Shown: positions 1 to 7,745 of the stretch, in pieces
Position numbering within the stretch: position 1 is the first letter of the stretch
How the letters are laid out: each line of letters begins with the position of its first letter
Source: Bin5 sp022821545
GTDB lineage: Bacteria > Chloroflexota > Anaerolineae > Caldilineales > Caldilineaceae
Length of the DNA: 64,000 bases
Reading direction: 5' to 3'
NCBI GenBank assembly: GCA_963664085.2
Contig: CAXXLO010000002.1
Coordinates: 1,984,001 to 2,048,000, forward strand
Position numbers and translations under genes: made by a program
Notes under the pieces: generated by a model
What the model saw: only the letters and a program-made list of their open reading frames with translations
What the model was told of the DNA's origin: nothing
Database searches by the model: none

Positions 1-697
1 GAATCTGCGTTTCTTTTGCCCCTTCAAGTGGATGATGGTTGACAAGCATGTAAAAGAGAAGTATCGCCAAAGAGAAGAGATCGGTCTGGGTTCTTGGGCC
101 GGCCTCGCCGCGCACGATCTCTGGCGCCATGAATCGGGGTGTGCCTCTGATTGCTCCACCGCGACCGTCGTCTACACTCACATTGTCGTTGTCACAAATC
201 TGAATTTCGCCGCTTGCGGGATCGAAGAAGACGTTGCCGAACGAAATGTCGCGATAGCAAAACCCTCGTGCATGGAGCTGTAGGTAGTTATGCGCCAATT
301 CGAAACCGGCTGTCACCAAGGCGCGGTATGTCGGTACAGTCTGACGCGTCACAAGATCTGTGATGCCGAAAAAGCGTTCCTCTCGTAGTGGCATCACATA
401 CCCAAAGTCACTTTGCTTGGCTCCCCCATGTAACAGTGCTTCGGGCCACAGAAAGCGGTCGCTGGGGGGACCGGTGTCGATTGCGTGCTCTAGCCGTGCC
501 TGCAAATCTGGGTCCACACGTACGTAATGAGGGAAGAACCACTTTAGGGCCACCGGCTTATGTGTGCCTCTTCTAACCACTGGCCGTGCGCGATAAACCT
601 CCCCTTGTCCGCCGCCGCCAAGAAAAGCCTCGATTTCATAGGAGAATTCTGTGGACAGCGTATGTACTTTCTCGCCGGGATTCAGTAGTTGGTTCAT
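1..697 (-). CDS. Ser/Thr protein kinase of a TerY-P type triad (partial, C-terminus off the left edge)
   Basis: Reading the reverse strand from the ATG at 697 gives 232 residues with no stop before the window edge. Kinase landmarks are visible: a glycine-rich loop GGGGQGEVY (residues 27-35), the VALK lysine (K52), a catalytic loop YRDISFGN (D150, N155) in place of HRDxxxxN, DND at 169-171 in place of DFG, and MAPE (190-193). It lies 59 bp downstream of a PP2C phosphatase gene, which itself follows a vWA gene, all on the same strand. That set is the known TerY-P triad, in which kinase and phosphatase presumably act on shared targets with the vWA protein as metal-dependent adaptor. No strong Shine-Dalgarno is seen. 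The Y for H and N for F changes are normal variation among bacterial kinases. The family call is firm; the target is unknown. Confidence 0.85.
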   Translation of the reverse strand, partial: MNQLLNPGEKVHTLSTEFSYEIEAFLGGGGQGEVYRARPVVRRGTHKPVALKWFFPHYVRVDPDLQARLEHAIDTGPPSDRFLWPEALLHGGAKQSDFGYVMPLREERFFGITDLVTRQTVPTYRALVTAGFELAHNYLQLHARGFCYRDISFGNVFFDPASGEIQICDNDNVSVDDGRGGAIRGTPRFMAPEIVRGEAGPRTQTDLFSLAILLFYMLVNHHPLEGAKETQI

Positions 698-756
698 TTT
701 AGGGTAGAGGATTTAGGGGAAGAATAGAATGCATCGGCTCCAGTCGATTTCTGCGA

Positions 757-1737
757 CTAGCCTATGTTTGCGGCAATGACGACGGAAATGTCATCACCGC
801 TCCCACCTTTGGATGTGGCCTTCAGCCAGTCGGGCAACTGGCTGGCAACCGCTTCGGGGCCATCCTGCCGAATGGCATTGTAGAGGTCCGAGGCGACCTC
901 TCTAAAATCCTCGTCATCGGCGAAAGAGTTGGCATAGCCGTCGGTCGCCAGCATGACGAAGACTGGGGGTTTCTCGACTATCGGCTGAAAATGGATGCGG
1001 ACAAAGCGCCAAGCCTCTTTCAAACATAAGGAGGTCGTGTAATTGGCAAGCAGATGGTTGTCAGCCGGGAATGGGGGGCGTACCACTTCTCCTTCTGCCG
1101 TGCCTGTCAAAACATCGCCATCTCCTAACTGGATGTAGATGTGAAATTCCGGCGTAAGAAGAGCCGCCAGTAGGGTAGTGCCATAGAGCTGCTCAATGCG
1201 AGTATCAACCTCGGCTACATTAGGCTTCGCGGTTTCTATATTATTGGCGTCCGACGTCTCGTCCTCCGAGATTGGATTGTCGGTTGCGTGCTCATATACG
1301 GATGCCCGCCACCGGCTTACGAGAAGCTTCGGCATCTGTTCGTTGAGTTGTCGTTTGAACTGAGACAGATCACTATGAGCGTAACTGTCAAGAATCCGTG
1401 GTATCACTTCGCTTACCAGCAGCATCTGGGTTTCTTCGACCGCTCGGCGGGAGCCAATATGACTACGCGTATACTCGCTGCCGCCGTGGCCATCGGCCAC
1501 GCAAAGCACAGCGAGCGGCCTTTCTCCCTCAGCTAGCCACCATTTCAGCGCGTCCTGATTGGGTTCATCATTACGCTCATGGATGGCGCCGCACACCGTC
1601 GCGCTAACCACTCCCCCGTCACAGGTCCTGGTCGCAGAGTACGACGCGATTTCGTCACTGCTCTCTTGTGCTGGGATCTTGCCGAGGAACGGCGCTGACC
1701 CCCTGTTCTCACCTACGCCTCCTTTATTACCAGTCAT
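757..1737 (-). CDS. PP2C-family protein phosphatase of a TerY-P type triad
   Basis: The 326-residue protein is a metal-dependent Ser/Thr phosphatase of the PP2C/PPM family. Metal-binding motifs are present: NQDA (60-63), VADGHGG (80-86), GDGD (205-208), LATDG (263-267) and GDD (314-316). The first 45 residues and an acidic stretch near 155-175 look like linkers. There is no signal peptide or membrane segment, so it is cytoplasmic. Its ATG overlaps the end of the upstream vWA gene by 11 bp, which points to translational coupling, and the kinase gene follows. In this context it would reverse phosphorylation by the neighbouring kinase; that pairing is inferred from gene order. Confidence 0.9.
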   Translation of the reverse strand: MTGNKGGVGENRGSAPFLGKIPAQESSDEIASYSATRTCDGGVVSATVCGAIHERNDEPNQDALKWWLAEGERPLAVLCVADGHGGSEYTRSHIGSRRAVEETQMLLVSEVIPRILDSYAHSDLSQFKRQLNEQMPKLLVSRWRASVYEHATDNPISEDETSDANNIETAKPNVAEVDTRIEQLYGTTLLAALLTPEFHIYIQLGDGDVLTGTAEGEVVRPPFPADNHLLANYTTSLCLKEAWRFVRIHFQPIVEKPPVFVMLATDGYANSFADDEDFREVASDLYNAIRQDGPEAVASQLPDWLKATSKGGSGDDISVVIAANIG

Positions 1738-3025
1738 CTTCGTCAGGGCCAGTTGTTGGGTCCGGTAAAGGCGGAAGTGGCTTTTTTTCCTCTTGGTCTG
1801 GGTCCGGTCCTGGGTTCTTTGGCGAGGACACTTCCTTCAGAAGGGTGGTCGAAACCCATCTGATAAATCTGACTAGATCTTGGGCATTATTGGCTTGTAG
1901 TGGCTCCAATTCCGGATGACCGATGAAACGTTGCAGGACACTCGTGTCAGCATCTTCGCCGATTGCAATGGCGATGCGCACGGCTTTATCGCCCAAAGGC
2001 TGAGCCATCAAGTCGCGTAGACCGGCGCTGACGTCGTTAGTGGGGTGACCATCGGAGATGAGAACGAGGACAGGGGGAAGCGCCCGCTGAGGCATGATTG
2101 TTTGATCAAGCTGCGCGGCGACCAATTGCAGGGCCTTGCCCATATCGGTTACGCCATCAGCCTCCAGATCATCCCACATAAACTGATCGACCGGAACAGG
2201 ATTTGCTACGTGCCATCTGGCGCCGCTGGAGAATTTCACGGCACGGACCATCACCTCAGCGTGGGGATTTTCCTTCGCAACATCCTGCATGGGGGGCAGC
2301 GCATTGCGGATGGCGAAGTTAAGGGACTGAATCTTGCCGCCGTAGCCCATCGAGCCGGAGCAGTCTGCAATCCAAATGAAATGAAGCGGCCTCCGCGCGA
2401 GCGGGCGGCCCGGGAGACTGGACAAGGCGTTTTCTCCTTTCGTTGAAACCCATTTGATGAACCTAATAATATTTTGTGCGTTGTTGGCCTGCAGCGGCTC
2501 CATTTCCGAGTGTCCGATGAACCGCTGCAGAACAGAGAGATCGGCATCATCGCCGATGGCAATGGCGACGCGTACTGCCTTCCTTCCCCAAGGCTGATCC
2601 ATCAAGGCACGCAAACCAGTGCTTACATCGTCGGTGGGTTTGCTGCAGGAGACGAGAACAAGCACAGGAGGCAACCCCCGATGAGGCATTTTTGCTGGCT
2701 CCAGCTGTTCGGCAACCAATCGTAAGGCCTCGCCCATATCGGTCGCGCCGCCGGCGTCCAGGTCATTCCATTGGAATAGATCGATCGGAACAGGGTCGGC
2801 TACGTGCCAACTGGCGCCGCTGGAGAACTTAACGGCGCGTATCATTACTTCTGCGTTGGGATTTTCGGCCGCGGCCTTCTTCATGTCGGGCGACCAATTA
2901 CGGATAGCGAAGTTGAGGGATTCGATCTTCTTGCCGTCCATTAAGCTGGAGCAATCAACGATCCAGATGAAATGAAGTGGCCTCCGCGCAAGCGGGCCGC
3001 CGGGAAGATTGGACATTCTTCTCAC
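1727..3025 (-). CDS. Tandem vWA-domain protein, TerY-like
   Basis: The protein has two vWA domains (about residues 7-193 and 204-391) and a Pro/Asp-rich tail. The copies are very similar, each starting with a PLARRPLHFIWI segment, so the gene arose by internal duplication. The second domain keeps a complete MIDAS metal site: DCSGS (221-225), T293 and ISDG (D325). The first has DCSSL (24-28) with the last serine lost, and VSCS, where C127 replaces the aspartate; only T95 remains. The listed start is a GTG; an ATG nine bases further in (3016) is equally plausible. TerY-like vWA proteins with PP2C and kinase partners are known from tellurite/stress-response loci. Here the domain is doubled in one chain, and one copy is probably metal-free. 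Confidence 0.88.
   Translation of the reverse strand: MRRMSNLPGGPLARRPLHFIWIVDCSSLMDGKKIESLNFAIRNWSPDMKKAAAENPNAEVMIRAVKFSSGASWHVADPVPIDLFQWNDLDAGGATDMGEALRLVAEQLEPAKMPHRGLPPVLVLVSCSKPTDDVSTGLRALMDQPWGRKAVRVAIAIGDDADLSVLQRFIGHSEMEPLQANNAQNIIRFIKWVSTKGENALSSLPGRPLARRPLHFIWIADCSGSMGYGGKIQSLNFAIRNALPPMQDVAKENPHAEVMVRAVKFSSGARWHVANPVPVDQFMWDDLEADGVTDMGKALQLVAAQLDQTIMPQRALPPVLVLISDGHPTNDVSAGLRDLMAQPLGDKAVRIAIAIGEDADTSVLQRFIGHPELEPLQANNAQDLVRFIRWVSTTLLKEVSSPKNPGPDPDQEEKKPLPPLPDPTTGPDEDDW
1853..3007 (-). repeat. Direct in-frame duplication of the vWA coding segment
   Basis: Segments 2447-3007 and 1853-2416 encode the two vWA domains, with a repeat period of about 591 bp (197 codons). The two translations align without large gaps and share most residues. 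Differences cluster in the metal site of the upstream-encoded copy. Confidence 0.8.
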
Positions 3026-3066
3026 TGGTTTCGTTGCGCCTTATGGGGACTCGCAAGCGCATTCTA

Positions 3067-4173
3067 TCAAAACAGATGCCCGGCCAGCAACTGCGGTTCC
3101 GGACCCGGCCCGCTTGTCAGCACGCGCCGCACGGCCGGTAGCGAATGCAGACGGTCTTCCACTTCAGCCGCGGTTTCCGCTTCGCAGATCAGATGCACGT
3201 TCGGCCCCGCGTCGATGGTGAAGTAGACCGGTACGCCCGCCTCGCGCCAGGCACGTACCGCATGCAGCACTTCAAGCGTTCCCGGCTGCCAGTAGAGCAG
3301 GCTGGGCGAACTCGTCATCATCACCGCGTGCATTGCAAGCGCGTCCGCTTCGAGGACGGGGCCGAGCTGTGAGATGTCGCGGGCGGCGATCGCGCGGCGC
3401 ACGGTTTTCAGCCAGTCACCGACGCTGTGCGTGCGCGCCGCGTTGAATGGGCTTGTGGCCGCCAAGCGGTGCCCGCCGCTGCTGCTGACCCGCTTGGCGG
3501 CGGCGCTGACGATGGCGATGACATCGCGCAGCGGCCAGTGCTCTTCAGCGTGAATCTGGCGCGCCACACTCCGGGTATCGAGAAGTACACTGCTTTCATT
3601 CTCTCTTCTTTCCTCTTCGCTCTCTCCTTCTCCCCAGCCCCGCTCCCATTCGACAAAGCCGCCGAAGAGGCTGCGGCTGGCCGAGCCGCTCGCCTGCCGG
3701 GCCAGCGAGGAGAGGCGCGTTGCATCCAATTGGAGTCCCAGCGCCGCAGCCCCGGCGACTGTAAGCGCGGCGAATCCGCTGGCCGAACTGGCGATGCCGG
3801 AGGCCATCGGAAAGTTGTTGTTGCTGACAACGCGGGCCTTGTAAGGGACGCCTGCGAGCGCGCGCAACCGGTCCAGGTGGTCGACAATTCGCTGCGCAGG
3901 GGCGCGCTTAAGCTGTACGCCGTCTATGACAACCGTATCGGTCGGCAGACGGGAACTGTCGTCCCAGGCGACGGTCGTGGTCGTATGCGCGTCCGCCAGG
4001 GTCATGCTGATTGAGTTGTTGAGCGGGATGTTCAGATCTTCACCGGCGTCGGCAACGCCCCAGTACTTAATGAATGCAATGTTGCTGCCGGCGCGGCAGG
4101 TGGCCTTGCGTTCAGACGACGAAGCGGTTGCGCATTCGACTGTCACGCTTCTCGTTCTGCCTGCTGTTCGCAT
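3067..4173 (-). CDS. mvaD: Diphosphomevalonate (or phosphomevalonate) decarboxylase, GHMP family
   Basis: The protein is a GHMP-fold decarboxylase of the mevalonate route to isopentenyl units. Visible family motifs are SNIAFIKYWG near the N-terminus, the ATP loop region MASGIASSASGFAAL, SASRSLFGGFVEW, and TIDAGPNVH with the catalytic aspartate. The longest frame starts at ATG 4173 and would overlap the upstream gene by 31 bp. A GTG at 4146 overlaps the upstream stop as GTGA and has GAGAAG just before it, so a 359-residue product from 4146 is more likely. An alternative pathway using phosphomevalonate decarboxylase is known in the chloroflexote Roseiflexus, so the substrate may be mevalonate phosphate. 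An acidic Glu/Ser stretch (about 183-196) is an unusual insert. No other mevalonate gene is in the window. Confidence 0.88.
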   Translation of the reverse strand: MRTAGRTRSVTVECATASSSERKATCRAGSNIAFIKYWGVADAGEDLNIPLNNSISMTLADAHTTTTVAWDDSSRLPTDTVVIDGVQLKRAPAQRIVDHLDRLRALAGVPYKARVVSNNNFPMASGIASSASGFAALTVAGAAALGLQLDATRLSSLARQASGSASRSLFGGFVEWERGWGEGESEEERRENESSVLLDTRSVARQIHAEEHWPLRDVIAIVSAAAKRVSSSGGHRLAATSPFNAARTHSVGDWLKTVRRAIAARDISQLGPVLEADALAMHAVMMTSSPSLLYWQPGTLEVLHAVRAWREAGVPVYFTIDAGPNVHLICEAETAAEVEDRLHSLPAVRRVLTSGPGPEPQLLAGHLF

Positions 4174-4445
4174 CGACGCAGCAGGTCGTCGATCAGTTCG
4201 TCATGGGCGCGGAAATGTATCTCTACGCCGCCTTGCACCGGCTCGATGCGCGCCTGCCAGCCGATGCCCTCGACCAGCGCCAGCTTTTCGACCACGCCCG
4301 CCCCCAGCCTTTTGAGCACCGCTTCGGCCTGGTCGGGTGTCAGCCCTGGAAACTCCAGAGTTTCGGACTCATACAGTTCGTCATCCTGAAAGCGGGGATC
4401 TCTGCGGTCTTCCTCGTTTCCCAGCGATGGGGCGCTGATCGGCAT
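4143..4445 (-). CDS. Small acidic protein of unknown function
   Basis: The product has 100 residues, is rich in Glu/Asp, and has no cysteines forming a motif, no signal peptide and no membrane segment. A good ribosome binding site (TAGGAG) lies 6 bases before the ATG. It sits between the DHH phosphoesterase gene (45 bp gap) and the mevalonate decarboxylase gene, whose likely GTG start overlaps its stop. This supports a real, co-translated gene. I do not recognise the family. Confidence 0.6.
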   Translation of the reverse strand: MPISAPSLGNEEDRRDPRFQDDELYESETLEFPGLTPDQAEAVLKRLGAGVVEKLALVEGIGWQARIEPVQGGVEIHFRAHDELIDDLLRRCEQQAEREA

Positions 4446-4490
4446 CGAAAACTCCTACAAGCTCTCTTGGTGCAAGGGGGCGCTCCCACT

Positions 4491-5837
4491 CTATTCCGCT
4501 TCAAGCAGGGCGACGCCCATGTCGTCGCCGGCGCCCAACTCTTTGAGAAAACGGGGCACAAGCGCGTGCAGCTCGGCAATCCGTTCCGCCGGCGTCTTAT
4601 CGGGAAGATGGATGCGTCCGCCGGCCATTGTGTTATGACCGCCGGCAGAGCCGTTTCGGCCGGCGATGATGCGTACAAGGCGACCGGCCTTGGCGTTCGA
4701 ATCCGCCGCGCGCACCGACATCACCCCCTGGTCTCCGTAGATTCCCAGGCAAACGACCCAGGCGACGTTTTCCATGCGCATCAACAGATCTGCCACCTCT
4801 GCGGCCATATCAGGGCGCGGCATATCAAAAAGCAGGCTGACGGCAATGTCGCCTGCTCTTTCGGAGTCGTCCTCCGGCTCTTCATCACCTTCGCCCGTAT
4901 CCTCGTCCCCGTCCTGCAGATTCGACGGCGGACCGGGACTACCGGGCGCGAGCATTCGTGACAGCGCAATGATGTCGAGGTCGAATCGCTCGAGGTCCGA
5001 TTTGTAACCGTCCTCCTCGTCCTCGTCCAGGATTTCCTCCGCCTCCTCGTCATCCTCTTCTTCGACAGCGCTGGGCATCGAGACCGTGTAGATTGTCGTG
5101 TTGGCTAACGCGTCGCTTATGCTGCGGAAGTAGGTGCGGGGAACCTGAACATGCTCAATACGGTTCAGCAGATCGGTCTCGACAAGATGGCGTAAGGTTG
5201 AATACGCCCAGATATCCAAGGCCGACGTGTGCCGGCTGAGGCCTAGCGTGTCGGACTTGATCCCATAGAAGAGGGCGGTCGCCAATCGCGTGTCGACCGG
5301 CACTTCGGCCACCGCCAGGTATTCGCAAAGTAGTGTGGAGGAGGCGCCCACTTCCGGGCGCACGTCGTGGACTTTGGCCCGCAGCTGGCTGCGCCGCGGA
5401 GGATGATGATCAATCGCGGCCAGCACTTCTTCACCAGGGTAGTCCGTGCTCCACAGCAGATGATTGGCCAACACAGGCTGCGTATCGACCAGCATCACAC
5501 CGTCATATACGCTCATCTCCTCCGCGGCCGCCCGCTGCGAAATGCGGACTTTGCGGGGTACGATTTCATCAGCCATGGTTTGGTTCTCGGCCCGGCCGAT
5601 GATGCCGCCGTGTCCCAGCGTAACGGGCGTCTTCGGAGCATGAACCCGTAGTATCTCCTGCATCGCACGTGCGCTGGCGATCGCGTCCGGGTCCGGATCG
5701 TTGTGCATCAGAACCAGGAGGTTTTCCTTCCCCTCCACAAGCTCAACGATCTGCTGAATTCTTTTTTCAGTAGCACTCCGCCGCCTGGCGCCAAAGCCTT
5801 CCGGCAGGGAGAGCAACATGGTTGGTGTTTCTTCCAT
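4491..5837 (-). CDS. DHH/DHHA1-family phosphoesterase with an acidic insert
   Basis: The 448-residue protein resembles NrnA/RecJ-like DHH phosphoesterases, which hydrolyse short oligonucleotides or cyclic dinucleotide products. Motifs include HNDPDPDAIASA (metal-binding Asp), VDTQP, the DHH motif in AAIDHHPP, GASSTLL, and the DHHA1 glycine-rich GGHNTMAGG near the C-terminus. Between the DHH and DHHA1 domains lies a long, strongly acidic, low-complexity insert (about 255-345, runs of EEEDDEEAEE type). That is atypical for NrnA and makes the protein longer than the usual 320-350 residues. It is the first gene of the minus-strand run. The substrate is not determined. Confidence 0.85.
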   Translation of the reverse strand: MEETPTMLLSLPEGFGARRRSATEKRIQQIVELVEGKENLLVLMHNDPDPDAIASARAMQEILRVHAPKTPVTLGHGGIIGRAENQTMADEIVPRKVRISQRAAAEEMSVYDGVMLVDTQPVLANHLLWSTDYPGEEVLAAIDHHPPRRSQLRAKVHDVRPEVGASSTLLCEYLAVAEVPVDTRLATALFYGIKSDTLGLSRHTSALDIWAYSTLRHLVETDLLNRIEHVQVPRTYFRSISDALANTTIYTVSMPSAVEEEDDEEAEEILDEDEEDGYKSDLERFDLDIIALSRMLAPGSPGPPSNLQDGDEDTGEGDEEPEDDSERAGDIAVSLLFDMPRPDMAAEVADLLMRMENVAWVVCLGIYGDQGVMSVRAADSNAKAGRLVRIIAGRNGSAGGHNTMAGGRIHLPDKTPAERIAELHALVPRFLKELGAGDDMGVALLEAE

Positions 5838-6188
5838 GACTCGTCCGATGGCCCTTTGAACCGCAGGTACGATTGCCAGATATCCCCCTAAGCGTCAGAC
5901 GGAAATCGAGCAGGGCGCGGGTATTATACCCAACATATATCTTTCGCGGAAGCACTGTTTTCGGCGAAAACAGAACGTCAGCGTTTCGTCAAAGGCAGAA
6001 TGGCGCCCAGGGGCGAATGCTGAGCCAGGCAAGGCAAGGCCCTCTGAAGTTCCGCTTGTTGAGCAATCCACACATTTAAGGTACGATTGGGCGCACTTGG
6101 CATCCGGTCGCTGGCACCGGGCAGCGCTCAAATAGCAAAGCGATAGCGCTTTCGCAATTCCGCAGATATTCACAAAAAGGATGCGCGC
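5838..6188. other. Divergent intergenic region between DHH gene and DUF3500 gene
   Basis: I see no credible coding sequence in these 351 bases. The stretch contains a candidate minus-strand -10 element near 5925. AAAAAGGA just before 6189 serves as the ribosome binding site of the next gene. Confidence 0.6.
5923..5928 (-). promoter_or_regulatory. Candidate -10 element for the minus-strand operon
   Basis: A consensus TATAAT lies on the minus strand inside the palindrome GGGTATTATACCC, about 85 bases upstream of the DHH gene start. No convincing -35 hexamer is seen at the usual distance. The palindrome could also be a small operator. Confidence 0.35.
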
Positions 6189-7283
6189 ATGACAAACACA
6201 ACCGATTCCTTGACTGGCGCCGGCGCGCAAACTGTCGTCCGGCAAATGGGCGAAGCCGCGGCTGCGTTTCTGGCCTGCCTTTCTATAGACCAGAAGCACA
6301 GAGCCGTCGTTCCCTTTGCCGATCAAACAGAGCGCACAAACTGGCACTATACACCGATCCTGCGCAAGGGGCTATCTCTGTCCGAAATGACCTTTCCGCA
6401 GCGGCAAAATGCCCTGCAACTGGTCAATGCCGGCCTCAGTCGCGCCGGCTTTGTCACCGCCTCGACCGTGATGGGAATAGAGAACGCTCTCGACATGTTG
6501 GAAGATTGGGAGCGGACGCATCCCGGCAGGGATCCACAGCTCTATTTCCTTACCATTTTCGATAGTCCGGATGAAAAGGGGGTGTGGGGATGGCGCTTTG
6601 AGGGCCACCACATCTCGCTCAATTATACGATTGCCGATGGGAAAATCATCTCGCCCACGCCATTGTTCTTTGGGTCGAATCCGGCCGATGCGCCTTTCAG
6701 CCCGGCGGCCACTCTCCGCCCTCTGGCCGGCGTCGAAGATCTGGCTCGCGAGCTGGTCCGGTCATTTGACGAAGAGGCGCTGGCAGTCGCCAGCATCTCT
6801 CCGGCGGCGCCGCCTGACAATGTACTATACAATCTTCCGCAGGTTGTAGAAGGCGCATTTCGCATGCCCGCCAACTCCCCCGACCTGGAACTGTGGAAAG
6901 AGGCCCATGGCGTGGACGATTCGCACGTCCAGGCGTTGCGCTATTCCGATACACCCCGCGGCCTCTGCCGCAGCCGCATGAACAGCCAGCAGCAGGAGAT
7001 CCTGCTGGCGCTTATCGGCGAGTATATCCATCGAATGCCGGACGAACTGGCCGAAACCGAGTGGCACCATCTGGGCGAGCAGGGCCTGGACGGAATCCAC
7101 TTTGCCTGGGCCGGCGGCCTGGAGAAGAGGCAGGGGCACTACTACCGCATCCAGGGTCCGCGCTTCGTCTGCGAATACGACAACACGCAGAACGACGCCA
7201 ATCACATCCACTCGGTCTGGCGGGACCCGGTCAATGATTTCGGCAGAGATCTGCTGGCGCACCATTACGCCCATCATCATTAG
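6189..7283 (+). CDS. DUF3500 family protein
   Basis: The 364-residue protein matches the DUF3500 pattern. It has an N-terminal FADQTERTNWHYTP-type segment, a central WGWRFEGHHISLNYT motif and a C-terminal RIQGPRFVCEYDNTQNDANHIHSVWRDPVNDFG block. The several conserved histidines suggest metal binding, but the function of the family is not established. There is no signal peptide. The ATG at 6189 is preceded by AAAAAGGA. It appears monocistronic, with about 460 bases before the next gene on the same strand. Confidence 0.85.
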   Translation: MTNTTDSLTGAGAQTVVRQMGEAAAAFLACLSIDQKHRAVVPFADQTERTNWHYTPILRKGLSLSEMTFPQRQNALQLVNAGLSRAGFVTASTVMGIENALDMLEDWERTHPGRDPQLYFLTIFDSPDEKGVWGWRFEGHHISLNYTIADGKIISPTPLFFGSNPADAPFSPAATLRPLAGVEDLARELVRSFDEEALAVASISPAAPPDNVLYNLPQVVEGAFRMPANSPDLELWKEAHGVDDSHVQALRYSDTPRGLCRSRMNSQQQEILLALIGEYIHRMPDELAETEWHHLGEQGLDGIHFAWAGGLEKRQGHYYRIQGPRFVCEYDNTQNDANHIHSVWRDPVNDFGRDLLAHHYAHHH

Positions 7284-7745
7284 CGGCTGACAGCGCACAT
7301 CAAGTTGTGTGCTGCTGGGAAGCGGCTTTTGTCGCTTGATCTGCAATCACAGCGGCTGCCCCTTTCGCATTTTCCTTGAGACGGCGGTAGGCCGCCCGTT
7401 ACCCCTCGCCGCAGGACTCGTGTTAGAATCGTCGCAGAAGAGCGTGTGCAGGCTCTGGAAGCCGAACTTGCCCGGTTGCGCCGACAAGATTCCTGAACCG
7501 ATTCCGTTCAGAGAGATGCCTCCTGATTGGTGACGCCCAAACTCGAAGATCGTTTGACGGAGCGAACGAAGATCGGTACAATCCGATTCATGTTTCAGAT
7601 ATCGTATCCTTGCGACAGATAGTATTCGAACAGAGTAAGGCTGGTGAATCCGGTTGAGATTTCCTGCACAGCTATCGAACTGTTCGCAAATGGCAAGGAT
7701 TTGCAAGCAACTTTCCACATGTAACTAATTTTCAAGGAGACTTTT
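7284..7745. other. Intergenic region with a possible gene remnant, a promoter and a long leader
   Basis: No intact gene is seen. An open stretch at 7416-7496 reads as a Glu/Leu/Arg-rich coiled tail (VAEERVQALEAELARLRRQ) ending in TGA. This resembles the C-terminal tails of Uma2-type proteins and may be a decayed remnant. A good sigma-70-like promoter follows at 7554-7582, so the downstream dehydrogenase mRNA would have a leader of about 155 bases. Confidence 0.4.
7554..7582 (+). promoter_or_regulatory. Sigma-70-type promoter of the molybdopterin-subunit gene
   Basis: TTGACG (7554-7559) and TACAAT (7577-7582) are separated by exactly 17 bases. Each has five of six consensus bases. Transcription would start near 7589, leaving an untranslated leader before the ATG at 7746. 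Confidence 0.6.
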
